64,000 nt of DNA from NCBI RefSeq assembly GCF_016808095.1, contig NC_068973.1, positions 248,001 through 312,000 of the forward strand. The letters run 5' to 3'. This document shows, piece after piece, positions 1 through 13,559 of this stretch. The notes under the pieces are model-generated. The model worked only from the letters and a program-made list of their open reading frames with translations. It had not been told where the DNA came from and searched no databases. This DNA is from Vigna angularis. Lineage: Eukaryota; Streptophyta; Magnoliopsida; Fabales; Fabaceae. Both the position numbers and the translations under genes were made by a program. Every line of letters begins with the position of its first letter. The first letter of the stretch is position 1.

Positions 1-157
1 GCAAAACTTAAGATTAGGGTTCCGCAATCCCCAAATTCAAAACTAAGCCAACTCAACATTTCCCCTCTCACTCTGCCATTTTCTAATCAGATAAATAAGA
101 ATGACTCAACTTTTGCATTTAAAAAAAAAATTCAAAAATATTCACTATATATTAAAA
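1..157. other. Left edge, AT-rich, no gene called
   Basis: No coding signal. On the minus strand the first ~60 bases read like a plant 5' leader (an AACCCTAA-type telo-box, RC of bases near 13-21), so a gene transcribed leftward out of the window is possible, but nothing inside the window confirms it. Confidence 0.3.
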
Positions 158-333
158 GAGAATGATACTTTACCAATATTTTTCTTATAATATTTTAACA
201 TCATCTATATATGTCATTTTATTATTGGTTCATATTGATATTATGATTATTATTATTGATTTTGAAGTAATTTTGGACTAGTCACATAATAACACATAAA
301 TGATGTTAAAATGTTGTTTAAGTATCATTATCC
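158..333. mobile_element. MITE-like element with 9-bp target duplication
   Basis: A 176-bp element whose ends are inverted copies: the left end begins GAGAATGATACTT and the right end, reverse complemented, begins GGATAATGATACTT; similarity continues through an AACATTTTAACATCAT-type block on both arms. The identical 9-mer ATATTAAAA flanks it at 149-157 and 334-342. A 9-bp duplication is typical of Mutator-type transposition, so I read this as a small non-autonomous Mutator-type MITE. The AT-rich duplicated 9-mer leaves some room for chance. Confidence 0.6.
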
Positions 334-3300
334 ATATTAAAATAATTTTTCAAATTTTATATAAACTTACATATGCTAGGAAATGTATTTTTTAATTTAA
401 ATGAAAAAAAAGTAAATAACTAACATTTGTTAATCAATAAAATGTTAAATAATTTTTTATTATGTTTAAGTCTGAATATATATTTGCAAAAATAAATTTA
501 ATATGCCGAGTTTCGTTCTCCATATTATACACAAAAATTTAATTAACTAAATACATATGCAAAAATGAACTTGGTTGGTTTATTTTGCGAAAAAATAAAC
601 CTAAGATTAAAAAAGAAAATTAATGTAACACACCTTATGAGCAAAAAGCCTACATGTTTTATTCTTTTTAAAATTAAAAAAATTATCAAATATTATGAGC
701 AAAGAGTTATAAAAATAAAAAATGATTTCTTTGAAATATATTTTAATTTGTTTTTCATTTACTTGATGTGTGATATGTTATTGAACCATTTTAGTTAAAT
801 TAATGATATTAAAGCTTAATTTTGTATTAAAGTCATTTAGACTCTATCTTAGTCAAAATTTAGGTTTATTGTATTATCTCTTATTGAACACCCTTTAATT
901 CTCATGTCAGATATCTTTAATATTATGGGTATTTGATAAGAATTTAGTAAATTGTTTAAGAATATAAATGGTACAATATTAAATTTCTCTTGTAAGGATC
1001 TAGTAAATTGATTAAGAATAAAAATTGTATAAATTAGATAAATTCTTCATAATTTGTTTTTTATTTGAAGAATTTATTCCTCTAAATTATAACCTACCTT
1101 AAACATTATGGTAAAGGACAAAACATATATATGTAACCAAAATTTGTTTTAGAGTACGTTTAGTTGTCTATTTTTTGTTAGTTAGTTTTGAGAAGTTTTC
1201 ATGCATCGATGGATGTGACTTTGTCACACTAATATGAATTTTATGGAAGGATGTTATTCATGGATATGTAAAGATATAAAATCTTGATATTTTGATATCT
1301 TAATTTTTATTTTGATGTTTTAAAAGGTATAGAAAAATATTGAGTTATGTTGTGAATCATTTGAGGTTGAAATAGTAATGAAAGTTGTTAATAAAATTGG
1401 TTGGTTTGAGTTTGAATTCCAGTTAAATTTGAGCTTGAAGGTCTTTGAAATATATTAATTTATGAGTTGAACGAGACTATTGATTTTTTTAGCAAATTAA
1501 AGTCATGATGATCTTTTGAGTTACATGCAAATTGTTATATTGATTTTATGTAAAAGTTTAAAAATAAGTTGATCATACCACTTGATTTTCTAATATTTTA
1601 TCTCGAGCGGTAGATTTTTGCTAAAATGGCATATTTTTGTCAAACAAAAATATAATATAAAATTAGTTTCTCTTGGTTCCATTTTTTTCCAAGTGAAAAT
1701 GGAGTAAAAAATTATCTTTTTTTTTCTTACAAGAATTTTTCGCTTAAGCAAAATAGATTTACAACTAAACTCTTGTTTCGATCACATTTTCACTCAAACA
1801 ATAATACTTTTTACTCAAAAGAACCAATTTTCACTCAAGCTAAATATTTAATTTTGTTTTGTTGTTTGTTTGTTTATTGCTTTAATTAATTTTAAATGTG
1901 ATTATTTATATTTATGTGATAAGTTTCACATTAAGAATTGTAAACCATTATTTTCATGGAGAGAATATTGTGTTGAGATATTTAGGTTATGTATTGAATT
2001 AAGGACTGAAGAAGGAAATATCATGACTCTACTAATATAGGAATCACAATGAATAAAATACTATGTGTGAAAGTCAAATGAAGTTCTTACTGTCTAGTAT
2101 ATGATTTGTAGAAAATATAGTGTGATAAATAAAAATATATAAGTTTAAATCAAGTTTCTTTCAAAATTTGAGTCAATTATTTGTGATTTTAGATGTTAAT
2201 ATTATTATAACATAAGAAGTAATGAACGAGTTATTAGTTAGATACTCAATTATATATTAACTAAGTGAGTAAAATGAAATTATATCCATTAAAGTATCGA
2301 TGAGATGTGAAAATAAGATGTGTACGCTTTAATATATACACATGCATTTAAAAAAAAACTTTAGCTTATTCAAATTTTGGGTAATTGTTTTTTCAATCAA
2401 TTTTGACTGTGTTACACAAGAATAAACATGCTACAAGATTACGGTCTCCATAGGAATGACTAAAGAATAGAAAAAATATTTTGTAGTTGTTTGGTTTCCT
2501 ATTATTAAATATGCGTTTGTATATATATACTTTGATCTCTTATAAGAGAGAAATTTATTTTAAAAATGTTTAAAGGGTAATGTAGGTATTTATGTAATCT
2601 TATTTAACTTATCTTGATTATTAACAGTGTAACTCTTAATGGAATGTTCCATGTATTAGAGATCTAATATCATATAATATATATATGATTTGTTATTTTC
2701 ACTTTTTATTTATTTACTTTTGATGTTTAAATGTAAAAAGCAACGAAAAAAAAATATAAACATGAATAAAATCTACACACCATCGAAAGTGTAAAGTTAG
2801 ACTTTGTAAATAAAATTCACGTGAAAAAATTAAGATTGTAAATTATTATCATTAGAAAAATTGTTTTATATTAAGACATTTTTTAGTCTGATTAGTTTAA
2901 ATAGGCTATCAGGCCGGATTTTAAATAAGTAAGTGGGTGAAATTTTAAATACTTGAACAAAATTAAACGAGTTAAAATAATTTTTATGAATAAAACTTAA
3001 TAAACCTAGTCATAAATGCAAACAAAAAATCCCGAACTCCAATTAAGAATCCACCGTTTTGGTAGTTCTTCCATGCAAGCAAATGATTCAAACTCTCCTC
3101 ATCATCGACCAACATCTATCTTGACTTTCATCGAAGATAAGTGAACACGGGGAGCAAAGTGAAAGTGTGTTTTATTTAATTAGTAGCTAGCAGAGCATCA
3201 AACATGGCTTCTTCTGTTTTTCACAAATTGTCTTTATCATCAGACAGCGAAGTTGTTCTTTTATAATACAAGGACACAGACAAAATATGAACTAATAATC

Positions 3301-3528
3301 TAAGCGAAAAGGAGGTGCAATTAAGCAAAGGTGGCATTCCCATTATGAAGCCTTAAAAGTTACGAGTGGCAAGAGGAACAAAACCCTCTGCACATGTTGC
3401 TAACATCCTTTTCCTTTGTCAAGTTCATGCCTTTTTCATACATACACAGTCTATATATAGATATACATATATATATATGCTGCTAAGATCTCCGAGTCTG
3501 AAAAGATGAGATCGAATAAGGTAATGAA
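334..3528. other. AT-rich intergenic DNA
   Basis: About 3.2 kb of AT-rich sequence with no ORF that shows codon structure or family similarity. The 77-codon ORF at 565-798 has a low-complexity K/I/F-rich composition expected by chance in such DNA. The part next to 3528 probably includes the 3' UTR of the minus-strand gene that follows. Confidence 0.6.
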
Positions 3529-4145
3529 TTAGCACAGTGAGTTAAAACCATTACAGTTAAAGTCCTTTCTGACACGTCCTTCTTCAACAGCGCCATCGTT
3601 GGAGTTCTTCTCTCCTTTCACTATCTGAAGCCAACTCTGTCGAAGAAGAAGATTGGTGATTTGAGCCTCTCTCTCTCTGGTGAAGCCATGGATATGAGTA
3701 TTAGAAGTAGGAAAAACTGGAGCAAGAAAAGGTGTGATTTTTAATTATTGGGTATACCTTGGATGATTGTTGGTGAGGTCTGGAATTCTTTGAAAACAGG
3801 GCCCTTCATCATACCCTTCGCAAATGATTTCCCCTCGCTCATCTTGGTAACACACTATGCCCTCAGAACGATCTTCGTAAACCTGTTTAGCCAATTAAAT
3901 ACACATTAATTAGCACAACATCTGTTTCCTTCTGCTAAGACAAGGGGAAACATCAAACCCAAAAAACATCAAACCTTGTTCTTCATGGATGCTGCGATCC
4001 TCACTACCGATGATGATGATGATGATGATGCCCTTTTGAGTGGGACATAGCTTGGTTTGGAGATGAACTTTTTGTTTGGGCAGTTGAGAAATGATCCATA
4101 TCTGTGAATTGGGATTTGAATTGAGGAAACAGAGGTAGCAGCCAT
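3529..4145 (-). CDS. Small chloroplast-type protein of unknown function (147 aa, 3 exons)
   Basis: Three exons, 4145-3975, 3882-3758 and 3676-3529, join in frame through GT-AG introns (171+125+148 nt = 147 codons plus TAA). The first ~50 residues are rich in Ser and basic residues, include a run of seven Ser, and lack acidic residues, as in a chloroplast transit peptide. The second exon encodes a compact acidic, Cys-bearing block (IVCYQDERGEIICEGYDEGP) that looks like the conserved core. The third exon gives a helical basic stretch (ITNLLLRQSWLQIV) and a polar tail ending in Cys. I do not firmly recognise the family. The core reminds me of a small plant-specific plastid or nuclear protein group (CBP1/MEE14-like), but that is memory, not a search. 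Exon joining is well supported because the frame stays open across both junctions and the intron borders are canonical. Confidence 0.7.
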
Positions 4146-6092
4146 GAATGTGATTGTCCGGGAAGAAGAATAAAAGTGGTGAGGGATAGGCCCTGCCTAT
4201 ATAGTAAGGCAATGATCTCATCCTTTAATTAATTAGTTTTTGATTAATGGTAAAGCATTGGTTATGATATTATTATAAAATGCTATAAGTTGAATTATTG
4301 AAGGCCTGTGTCTTATCATGATAAAATGTTGTAATATAAATAGTAATGTAGGGCCAAAGTGGCTTATGCCTTACCTTCGTTGCCGGTGAACTCCAAGTCA
4401 CAGTTCAGGTTTCATCATGCTTATCGTTTTGTTGGTTGGTCCATTCACCATTTCACTATGAAATCAATCAATCTCTTGTTCTTCACTTCACACAATAATA
4501 TACATAATCTCTTATATCAACACATCACTGTAAGACCACATGGCCTTTCAAGTAAGTTATCATGCTTTTAATGAAGAAATTTTCAAAACTTTAAGCTACG
4601 ATCTTCAACCATGATTTCACTAAGTATAATTACAGAGGACCAACGTCACGTCACATCAAACGACTTCACTGATTCATTTTCTAACTTCGTTGTGTTTAAA
4701 GCTGTGATCTTGCTTTTATTATATTCACCGGGGTTATTCATCTTAGTTGTTTACTGTTATTTTAGTTTTCTTTTGTCTGTATTCTCTTATTTTCTAGTAT
4801 ATTTTTTTGTAGTTGATCGTAACTTCATTGTTATTTCCTTGATGACTTGTTTGTAACAGGGTCTTGTCAAAATTAATGTTCAAAACAAAATAGAGAATTA
4901 TGTAAATTTGAAGAAAAAATAAAAGTTCTTTTTTAAACTAATTAAAACAACCAAATTGAAAGAGAATTTTTTGTGGAAACATAAATTGTGTTGGTTTCTG
5001 AACTTCACAACAATCTGGATGCAAGAGTCCAAATTCTCTATTAATTTATTTTTTAATTTTTTTACCAAAATTTCAAAATATACTAATATTGATATATTAA
5101 AATAAATTAATATATTTTAAATAATTTATTTTGAAAATAAAGTATCATTCCTTTAAATAGTTTTTATCTATTCATAGTTACAACATGTGTCACCTTAACC
5201 TACTGTAATACTCTAACGACAATTTTTCATATAAAACTCTAAATCACGTTGTTATTATTCTTTTAATTCTTGATAAGACCCAACACTTTGTTTTTATCAA
5301 ACAAAGTAACCAATGCCATTCAATCCCTGTATACGAATATATTAAAAATTTCTTCCATGGAGTAAAAGTATCTTGCGTTAACATTCACACCATAAAAATA
5401 ATGTAAGTGGGTGTTAAAACATAAAAAATCAGATTATAGCCAATAATACTTAATAACATCAAATAGACATTGAATGAAATACCTCAACTGAATAGAATCA
5501 TTCTGTCAGGTTATATCACTTTCATATTTATATTTCACTTTTTTTCTTTGAGTATGAAACAGGTCATAATAATGCTTGTAAGGGTAATTTTGTTGGTGGG
5601 TTGAATTTGATGTAGCATTAGGGAAAGTAAACCGTGCAAGCTGAGTGAGGTAACAGTGCATGACAGAGGCCAATTCTGATGTTGTTTGTTGGTAAAAGGA
5701 TTTGGTATGCAGGTCCCGAAGCTCCCTCTTCTTTTGATGAAGCAGTGGGTGAGCAGCAGTAGCACTATTTCATCATCTTCAACACCCTTCCGATCCATCC
5801 AGTCAACTCAACAGTGCCTTTTCCTTATTCAGTTCAGCGTGCTGCTCCTGTTCTGTTACTCTATCTGACTATCCACTTACTTTCTCATGTCCCACTGTTT
5901 TATTTATGGCAAAACCAAAGCTCAGACAACACACAATATATAGGCTTAGGCACTAGTGCCACTAGACTAGTAGCCACACTCCCATTTTCTCCACTCAGTT
6001 ACCCCAATAAGCTCAGCTTAATACAGACCCCACTCTTATCTTATGCCTCAGACCAACTAAAAATATTTATATACAACATGGTATGAATTTGT
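4146..6092. other. Intergenic region between divergently transcribed genes
   Basis: Upstream DNA of the minus-strand gene and of the plus-strand remorin gene. ORFs here (for example 4611-4856 and 5535-5798) lack family features. 5690-6092 is less AT-rich and probably contains the promoter and 5' leader of the remorin gene. I see no confident TATA box or repeat. Confidence 0.5.
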
Positions 6093-9000
6093 ATGGTAAT
6101 GGTACAAGCAGCACCACACACAACTCCACTTAATCTGCAAGCTCAAACTGAGTTTGTTAACTCCTTTCCAATGCCAAACAACGGTAACTCGGATAGCAGA
6201 GAGGTTTCAGCCAACAGAGATGGAAGCAGCTCTATCACACACAGGAGACTAGAGGCTCCCTCTACCCCTAGCAGACCCATTTTCAGCTTCAACAGTGTTG
6301 GCAAATTTTCAAGAAAGAGCTTCCCTTCCAAATGGGACGATGCAGAGAAATGGCTCATCAGCTCCCACCACTCCCCACCTCACACTATAAAGCTCTCTGA
6401 GCCTTCTAACATAAAGGTGCACCCTGACTCTGGCAACTTTCAAGGCTGTGTGTCTTTGGACCACCATGACACAGCCCATGCTTCTAATGGGATCTCTTGT
6501 TCCACGCACACTGTGCTAAAAGGTGCTATAAGCATCCTTACTTCTCAACTTTCCCCTTGCTTTTATGCTCATCATTATCATCCTGTCTCTCTTCTCCTTT
6601 CTCTTTACAACTCTCAAACTTCTGCTTATCCGCATTCTACAATAATAATCTTGTATAAAACTTGTTTTAGAATGACTTTAATTTGAAATTACATTCATGT
6701 TTTTTCTTAATGCTACCAATGCTGATAGGATTTGTCGACATTTCCTTTCAAATGTTATTTTCTCTATCAATTTTTGAATTTTGAAATGATCCAAATATAG
6801 GTTAAAAGACTCTATTTTTTTTGGGTCTTTAATAGATCTTAGACTAGTTGGGTTTTGTGGCTGCAAATCAATTTACTAAGCTAGGAGCTATTACTGTAAA
6901 GAATGATTGTAACTGCAGTCTACACTTGCAACTTCCAAAGAAGCTGATACTCTCACTACAAACATATTGATAAAAAATCTCATCCTTTTGCAATTAAATG
7001 ATATGATTGAGTTAAAGTTTATAAATTAAATAACTCCTTGACAAACAGTGAAATTTCGTTTGCAATGCAGGTGAGTTCACAGACAGCACTGTGCCCATTT
7101 TCCCTAATTTGCAATATTCAGAGCCAACTGGAGAAGGGTTTTTGTTTGGAGAACCAGCTGGGGAGGCAGTGGAAGTGGTTCGTAAGGATGCTGGGACGGA
7201 GATGACGCCTCTTGGAAGTTGCACAGCTTCAAGATGCCACACCCCATTCAAGAGTTCATCTCCTGCTCGCCATAACACTCCTGCAAGTAAGTCGGGACCA
7301 TTGTCCTCCGCAAACCACAATAACAAAACCTGCACCATTGACCTGATTCGGCTGGAGGAGTGTCATTTTGCCAAATTGCAAGTAGGAACACCGTATAATT
7401 CGGTAACATCACACTGGAGCTCAAGAGAAGAGGAGGAAAAGGAAATGTCAAAGAGCTTGAGACATAATGCTAGCCAGAAAGCTGATTCAGACTGCAGGGT
7501 TGCTACGTGGGAACAAGAGGAAAAGACCAAGTTTTGTCTCAGGTAAATAAACGTTGTAGTAGTCAGCTATTGTAATTTCATCTGATGTTGTATATTGTAT
7601 GCCTGTTGAGAAGGACTAAATTTTAGTATGTGCGGCAGGTATCAGAGAGAAGAAGCCAAAATTCAAGCTTGGTTAGACCTCCATAGTGCTAAAGCAGAAG
7701 CACAATCAAGGAAGCTTGAGGTACTTAATTGCTGATATTTTCTGATGAATTATGATTAGTTATAGTGGTCTGCATTCAACAACAATGCGTGTGGAAACCA
7801 TCAGTAATAGTTTTCCAAACAAAGTTATTCTGCAACTCTTCACCGGGTACAATTGACCAAATCATTTAAGCTCAAGTTTCTTATTCTCCTAAAATAAAAT
7901 AGTTTCAGGCTTTCAGCACAAGTCATGGCTGCAATTTATCAAATCAGGAAATTCTTTGTACTTAACGTTGTTTTGATTAATTTAACATGAAAAACTGATT
8001 TTTCCTGCATTGGCCTATCGGCTACTCCATTTTCTTGTTCATGTTTTTTCATCTGAAATAATAGTAAGTAGTAAGCTTATAGGCATGTACAAAACATCCT
8101 TCCTAATTTTTTTTTTGTTTTTGGCATGCAGCAAGATGTTGACCATTTATATGTCCATAATAATAACCCAAAATGATTCATTTGATAAAATACTGTACAT
8201 ACTAGTTGGCATCTGCTGGTTAGAACTTTTTATTACATTCCAAAGTGTTTTGCCATGCGTACAGTTTGCCTTCCTCCTCGATTCAGCCCCCGTTTAAGGA
8301 CTTCATTCTCTATTGTTTTGTTGACCACTCCACACTTCCTTAATGCAATGAATATCCGTATTCGTGCTTCCCTCTTTGGTAAAGTGAACTATAATCCCAT
8401 AAGTCATCCTGTTCCTAATATAATATTAGGGAGAAAATGCGATTTTTGTTTAGAAATTCGTGAGGAACTTGGAGCTTATGAGTTGATTTGGCGAGTTATA
8501 GTCGTAGCTGCTGCCCTTGATATATTCTCTTCATTGCTGTTCAACTTGAATATAAAACGGATATGAATATTATATTACTTTTTAGAACATGTCGATGATT
8601 TGTTTGGACAGACTAAAGGCTACAGTGTGATTGACTTGTAGTATATCTTGCGAGGAATGTGGGAGGGGGAAACAGAATAATATATGGCTTCTTTTTATCC
8701 GCTTCAAAACAGCACACTCTTTCTCAAGGTCGGCCACTTTTGGTTCTCTTCATTATTGTGTAACGATTTATGGGAGTGAGTTTGAGTCACCAAAAGTGAC
8801 GGTTGTAAAAGTAGCACTATTCAACTCATTTATAAAGGCTAAATAGTTCTCAGGTTTCTTGTTCAATTAATTCAGTATTAAAAGTGTAGGGTGGTGTGTT
8901 ATACTTTAACGTGTATGAAATATAATGTACACATTACCTAGCAATTTCTTAAATTCAAACAAGGTTAAGAAGCAACGAAACTAAGGAATGTTGTTGAAAC

Positions 9001-9235
9001 AATTGTTTAGGTAAAAATTCAAAAGATGAGATCATCCTTGGAAGAGAAGTTGATGAAGAAGATCGCAGTGGTTCACAGAAAAGCTGAGGAGTGGAAAGCA
9101 GCAGCCAGACAGCAGCACCTGGAGCAAATCAAGAAGACCGTTGAACAAGCACAAAAGATTAAGAACCAGTGTAACCCTCAAGTCTTAGGCCACAATTCAT
9201 GTGGTTGCTTCCCCTGCAATAACAATCATCACTAA
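6093..9235 (+). CDS. Remorin family protein (long N-terminal type, 402 aa)
   Basis: Exons 6093-6522, 7071-7542, 7639-7720 and 9011-9235 join in frame (1209 nt, 402 codons plus stop). Remorins are plant-specific proteins of plasma-membrane nanodomains that take part in signalling and plant-microbe interactions. The conserved C-terminal coiled-coil domain spans about residues 287-385: a WEQEEKTKFCLRYQREEAKI segment, then AWLDLHSAKAEAQSRKLE, then a K/E/A-rich helix. The protein ends in a Cys-containing tail (CGCFPC, about residues 392-397), the kind of RemCA anchor that is S-acylated. The long N-terminal half is Ser/Pro-rich and presumably disordered, with a WDDAEKWL motif near residue 85 that is typical of long-N-terminus remorins. 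The start is the first ATG that opens the frame; no better upstream ATG was seen. Intron 3 is 1290 bp and holds no obvious insertion. Tail-to-tail neighbour: pectinesterase. Confidence 0.9.
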
Positions 9236-9595
9236 ACATAATATAACATTGATCCCTTGTCCTTGCATGGAGTTTACTCCTGAAAATATTTGTTTCCCTA
9301 TCGTTTTACTAAATATTTTCCTCGTCTTCAATGGCTACTCGGAATAGTGTTGCATTTAATGATAAATAGAAAGGAGACTCGGGTACTAATTCAAAATCCA
9401 ACGCACAATTACTACAAATTAATACAAGCATAGGAGAGGGAAGCTTGAGTTGATTGAGAACGCACTCCCTCATTATTTTCATCTGTCTGACCTGTCCTCA
9501 ATTGAAACAACTATATTTAGGAGGTGACAATGGAACAAGAAAGAGTGAATAGAAGGTAAAAGAGGACAGAAAGTGAAGGGGACAGAGATGAAAAA
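9236..9595. other. Convergent intergenic spacer
   Basis: 360 bp between the stop codons of the convergent remorin and pectinesterase genes; it probably holds both 3' UTRs. No ORF or repeat of note. Confidence 0.6.
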
Positions 9596-12177
9596 CTAGA
9601 GGCCAAGAGAGAATGGGAAGCCAGTAGAGGGCAACCAGCTTGAACCTGCAATGAAATTGGCAGGAGTGAAGCGCTGAGCCTCAGCAGCACTGGTGATGAC
9701 CTTAAACCCTTTCCAAGTGACCCTCTTTGAGGTTGCAGCACCAGGCCCAGTGTTCTGATACTCCCCGTAGAACAACGTGTTCAAAGCAAAGTTCCCAGTC
9801 CACTCGTGCCACCCAGCAGGGTCAATGACGTCACTTATGGTTGACTGCATGATGACAGTACGAGAGTACTCCTTCCATGGCCTCCCGAGAAACGTGGGGA
9901 AGCTGCTCTTGACAGATTCCAAGTCTTTGGTTGCACCAATCCTGCTTTTCTGAATGACAATGCCGGTGTTTTGGTTGGGGTCAACGCGGCCCTGAGCGGT
10001 GACCATGTTCTTCTGCCCACGATTAGGACGCCTAGCGTGGATGTCGGAGTTCTGGATGACAGCCGCAGAGTTACCGAAGATGAAGTCGACTGTGCCTGCT
10101 ACGTAGCAACTGATAAAGAATTGGCGGTTGCTGTGGACGTAAAGGGTGTCTTGGTATGCAAGAAAGTCGCACCTGTAGAATGCTGAGAGGTCAGCACCAA
10201 CTCTGAGGGCAACCGCTTGGTGCTTTGAGGGACCAGCTGTGTTTTGAAAGGTGATGTCTCTTGCCAAGAATCTTTCACCCACCACGGCTGCACTTGCAAA
10301 CCAAAACCACTTGTTAAATATCTCTGTTCATTTATAGTGCAAGTATTTTAAGTTGAATTTTAAAATTCAATCAAAAGAAGGTACGTTTTTCTTCAAAAAA
10401 TAATGGTTAAATTCAGGTCATCATGTAATTGTTTTTGTAAAATTGAATCAAGTGAAGAGACTAGTCACAATGTCTACTTTTCTCAAACGGCTGTTTTCAA
10501 AATTATGGTTGTCATTGTTGGAGGTATAGTCAACGATTGTAAAACTTTAAAGTCACACCTAAATTAGCTGAGTAATAATGATGCAGTGCAAGACAGAGAA
10601 GACCGACTCCATCTTTCTCACTTTCAAGATCTATGCTTTATTGGTGGGACAGCCTGTTTATTTCTGTCGTGGTACGTTGGAAACTGTATCATCTTCTGAC
10701 AAACTTATCCACAATATCTTTCAATTTTTTTTCTTTTAATTTTCCTTTCTCCATTAATCACACTCATTTCCTTTAAATGACATAAATACGAACGTGATAT
10801 AGCTACTGTTTACAAAGAGAACGAAAGAGACACCTTTAGCTTTTGAATAGAAAGTATCGTTACAATAATCATTAGTTTAGCAATGTTCAAAACAAAGTTA
10901 AGCAGTCGTTGGGGGACCAAGCACAATATGATTGAAAGGACATTGGGATATGTTAGTATCCGAGAAAAAAAAATAGAGCGATTTGGATAATAATAATAAT
11001 AGTGTCTGAAGGTAAGCACTGAAGCAGAGTTGAAGCATGTAGCTTTTGTCTTTGACATCTTAATGTGGATGAATTTAGCATGTTAGAGAAGCGGGAACTA
11101 AAAGAAAGAAGAGTAATTAAGGAACTGACCAACTGTGGCAGAATTGAAGGTGGTGCTGCCGTCTACCACGTTTCTACTAGCTGTGATGATGGTGTTGGTC
11201 CTGCCATCCCCAAGGAACATTATGTTAGTCTTCTTCTTCGGCACATCCACGTTCTCTCTGTACACACCTGCTTTGATCCTGATCACGTATCTCTTGCTAC
11301 CACTCTCAGGAGCCGCAGCCACCGCTGCCGACACCGTCCTGAAGTTCCCGCTGCCGTCCGCGGCCACTACCACGTTAGGACTGACCGTACCCGACTGCAG
11401 AAGGCGGCGGTCGGCGGCGGAAATCCAGTGGGGCCACACGATTTCATGGGGGTCCTCCATGGTTTTCCTGTGCTCGTTTTTGTCGTCGTTGTGCATGGCC
11501 ATGGCCATGTCGGTGTCAGTGAGGTTCTTTGTCATGGCCAATGCGTTGCTGCACAAGTGCTCGGCGTGCACCTGGCCTGCCTGGAAATGCTTCCTCAGTC
11601 TTTTATCGGCCTGGTCGTGAGAGAACCCGTCGAGGCAAGTCTCATGGTTGGTTATGGCCGAACTGATGAGAGTTTTGAGATCCTCGGCGTGGTGCGAGAG
11701 AGGCTTCTTGGAGGGGTAGTCTTTGAATTCATCTATGGCCTTGTGGAGCTCGTCCAAGGTCTCGTCAATGGTTTCCAAGCAATCGTGGAGGGCCGTTTTC
11801 TGCCTCTTGGTCAGGCTCTTTACGTTCAAGAGCTTCTTCACGGTAAAGTAATTCCGCTCAACGATTCCAGCGGTTATGTTCAGCGACTGCTCTATCACGT
11901 TCTTGTGGCTGGAAACTTTGTCGGCCAAGCCGGGTTCAGAGGCTATGCTTGAGAAGCACAACTCCGGGTACAAGGTGCTGCTGCATGCGCTTTTGATGAT
12001 GGCGTGCGACGAACTGGAGAAGGAGGCATTGTCGCCGGAGTTCTTGCGAGAGCTGACTCCGGCGACGACGGCGAGGGCGACAAGAAGAGTGGCAGCGAGA
12101 GCCAACAAGATTTTGGTCTTGGTCTTGGTGAGGGCATCCGAAATAGCGGGAAGAGCTGTTTTTATTCGGTTGGTCAT
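9596..12177 (-). CDS. Pectinesterase with N-terminal pectinesterase-inhibitor domain (pro-PME, 579 aa)
   Basis: Two exons, 12177-11130 and 10287-9596, separated by one 842-bp GT-AG intron. The enzyme removes methyl esters from homogalacturonan in the cell wall. Residues 1-20 are basic and residues ~22-42 hydrophobic, giving a signal peptide or signal anchor. Residues ~60-230 form the inhibitor (PMEI) domain with conserved Cys (ACSSTLYPELCFSSIA). RRLL at 257-260 is the usual subtilase processing site before the catalytic domain. The catalytic part has GVYREN, QAVAL (Gln373), QDTL (Asp396), DFIFG (Asp417) and LGRPW (Arg485/Trp487), so all expected active-site residues are present, plus the Cys389/Cys410 pair. 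Length and single-intron structure match type-I plant pectinesterases. The ORF is intact, so the gene is probably functional. Confidence 0.95.
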
Positions 12178-13559
12178 GGATCCCAGTTTCCAACTTACTA
12201 TGAGGAAAGGAAAGTAACGAAACAGATAATAATTGTTGTGTTTTGTTTTGGAGAGGCGGAGAAATTATAGGATAGGGAGTTTGTGTGGCCTCTTGGAGAA
12301 GCTTGCACATGACAGAACAGTATAGAAGTTAATGCTAGGTGGTCCTAATTTGCTTTGGCGTGACCTGTGGGGTTCTCAAAATAAATTTCTACTGCATAAA
12401 TTCAAGTTCTTGAGCCTCTTTTGTCTTCATCCCCCCAATAATTCGCAAATTTGAAAAACGTGTTTTCTCAGCCAAAGTGGTAACATGCAGTATTAACTAT
12501 CATGACAGTTAGCAAATGTGTTACTTATGCTTAGTTTCTAAAAACTGTATTACATTCAAGTTTCATTCATCAAAACAAATCAAATTTAAGGTTTGTGTTT
12601 GATGTCCATCTTTTGCTCTGTTTAGATGAGCCAAGTCAGAGGCAAACTTGTGACTTAGTGTTATGTAAAGGACAAAAGGGCAAAAGTTTGAGTTAGAGGA
12701 ACCAAAAGGCTAGCATTCAACTTATTAAATGTTTTGCTGCTTCTGTTATTTAACTATGATTAACAAGAACTATATATGTGCAAGGCCTTTCTGTCATACT
12801 TCTAATCTAAAACCATCATATACTGTTTTTTCTGTGCTGGAGGCTTCAACATATCATGAACCTGAATACGTGTTGGTGTAAGAATGTGATGGTAGTATAA
12901 GAATATCAGTATTTTTGTTTTTTGAAATATAATTTTTGTGAACTTTAATCCCTACAGAATTTGTTCCTAGATTATAAATTGTGTGAAATCTGCAAGAAAT
13001 TTTTGTTAAATATATCTCGTGAAAACAAACAACAATCTTTTACTTCAAATTTAATTTTCGAAGGTAAGTTTTCCTGCAAAATTTAAACCCGCACGTAATT
13101 TCATTAGTTGATATATTATATCTGAGTATATATTATTTTATTCTTGAATAATGATAAATACTATTAAATAATATATTATAAAAAACTAAAATTATAATGT
13201 ATTATTTTTACTGATAAATATCTTAACTTCAAATTGTATTAGAGCTGTTTTCTTCTGTGTATAACTGAACATGATAAACTTTTTAAATGCAATTAATTTA
13301 ATGAGATCATTGTAATTAATTGAAAAAACAATCTTTTAAATAACACCTTTTTAATTTTCATGGGAAAAATTGTGAGCAGATTTGAAAATACACAGTAAAT
13401 CGTTAAATCCAAACAAACATAAATATATTAAAATATTACCTGTGAGTTTTTATCCACAACAAAATACACAGAAAATAAATTCCCAGATATTGCATTTTTT
13501 TCATAGGAAAATCCGCAAAAAGGTGGGTTACCAAATATTAACACTATGATCACCACATA
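12178..13559. other. Pectinesterase promoter side and AT-rich intergenic DNA
   Basis: The first ~150 bases upstream of the pectinesterase ATG probably contain its 5' leader. Beyond that the DNA is AT-rich with no supported gene. Confidence 0.5.

Noticed and set aside
11065..11952. 295-codon plus-strand ORF and other long frames over the pectinesterase
   Set aside because: They are antisense to an exon with full pectinesterase-inhibitor and pectinesterase motifs. Composition is typical of an antisense shadow in a GC-richer exon.
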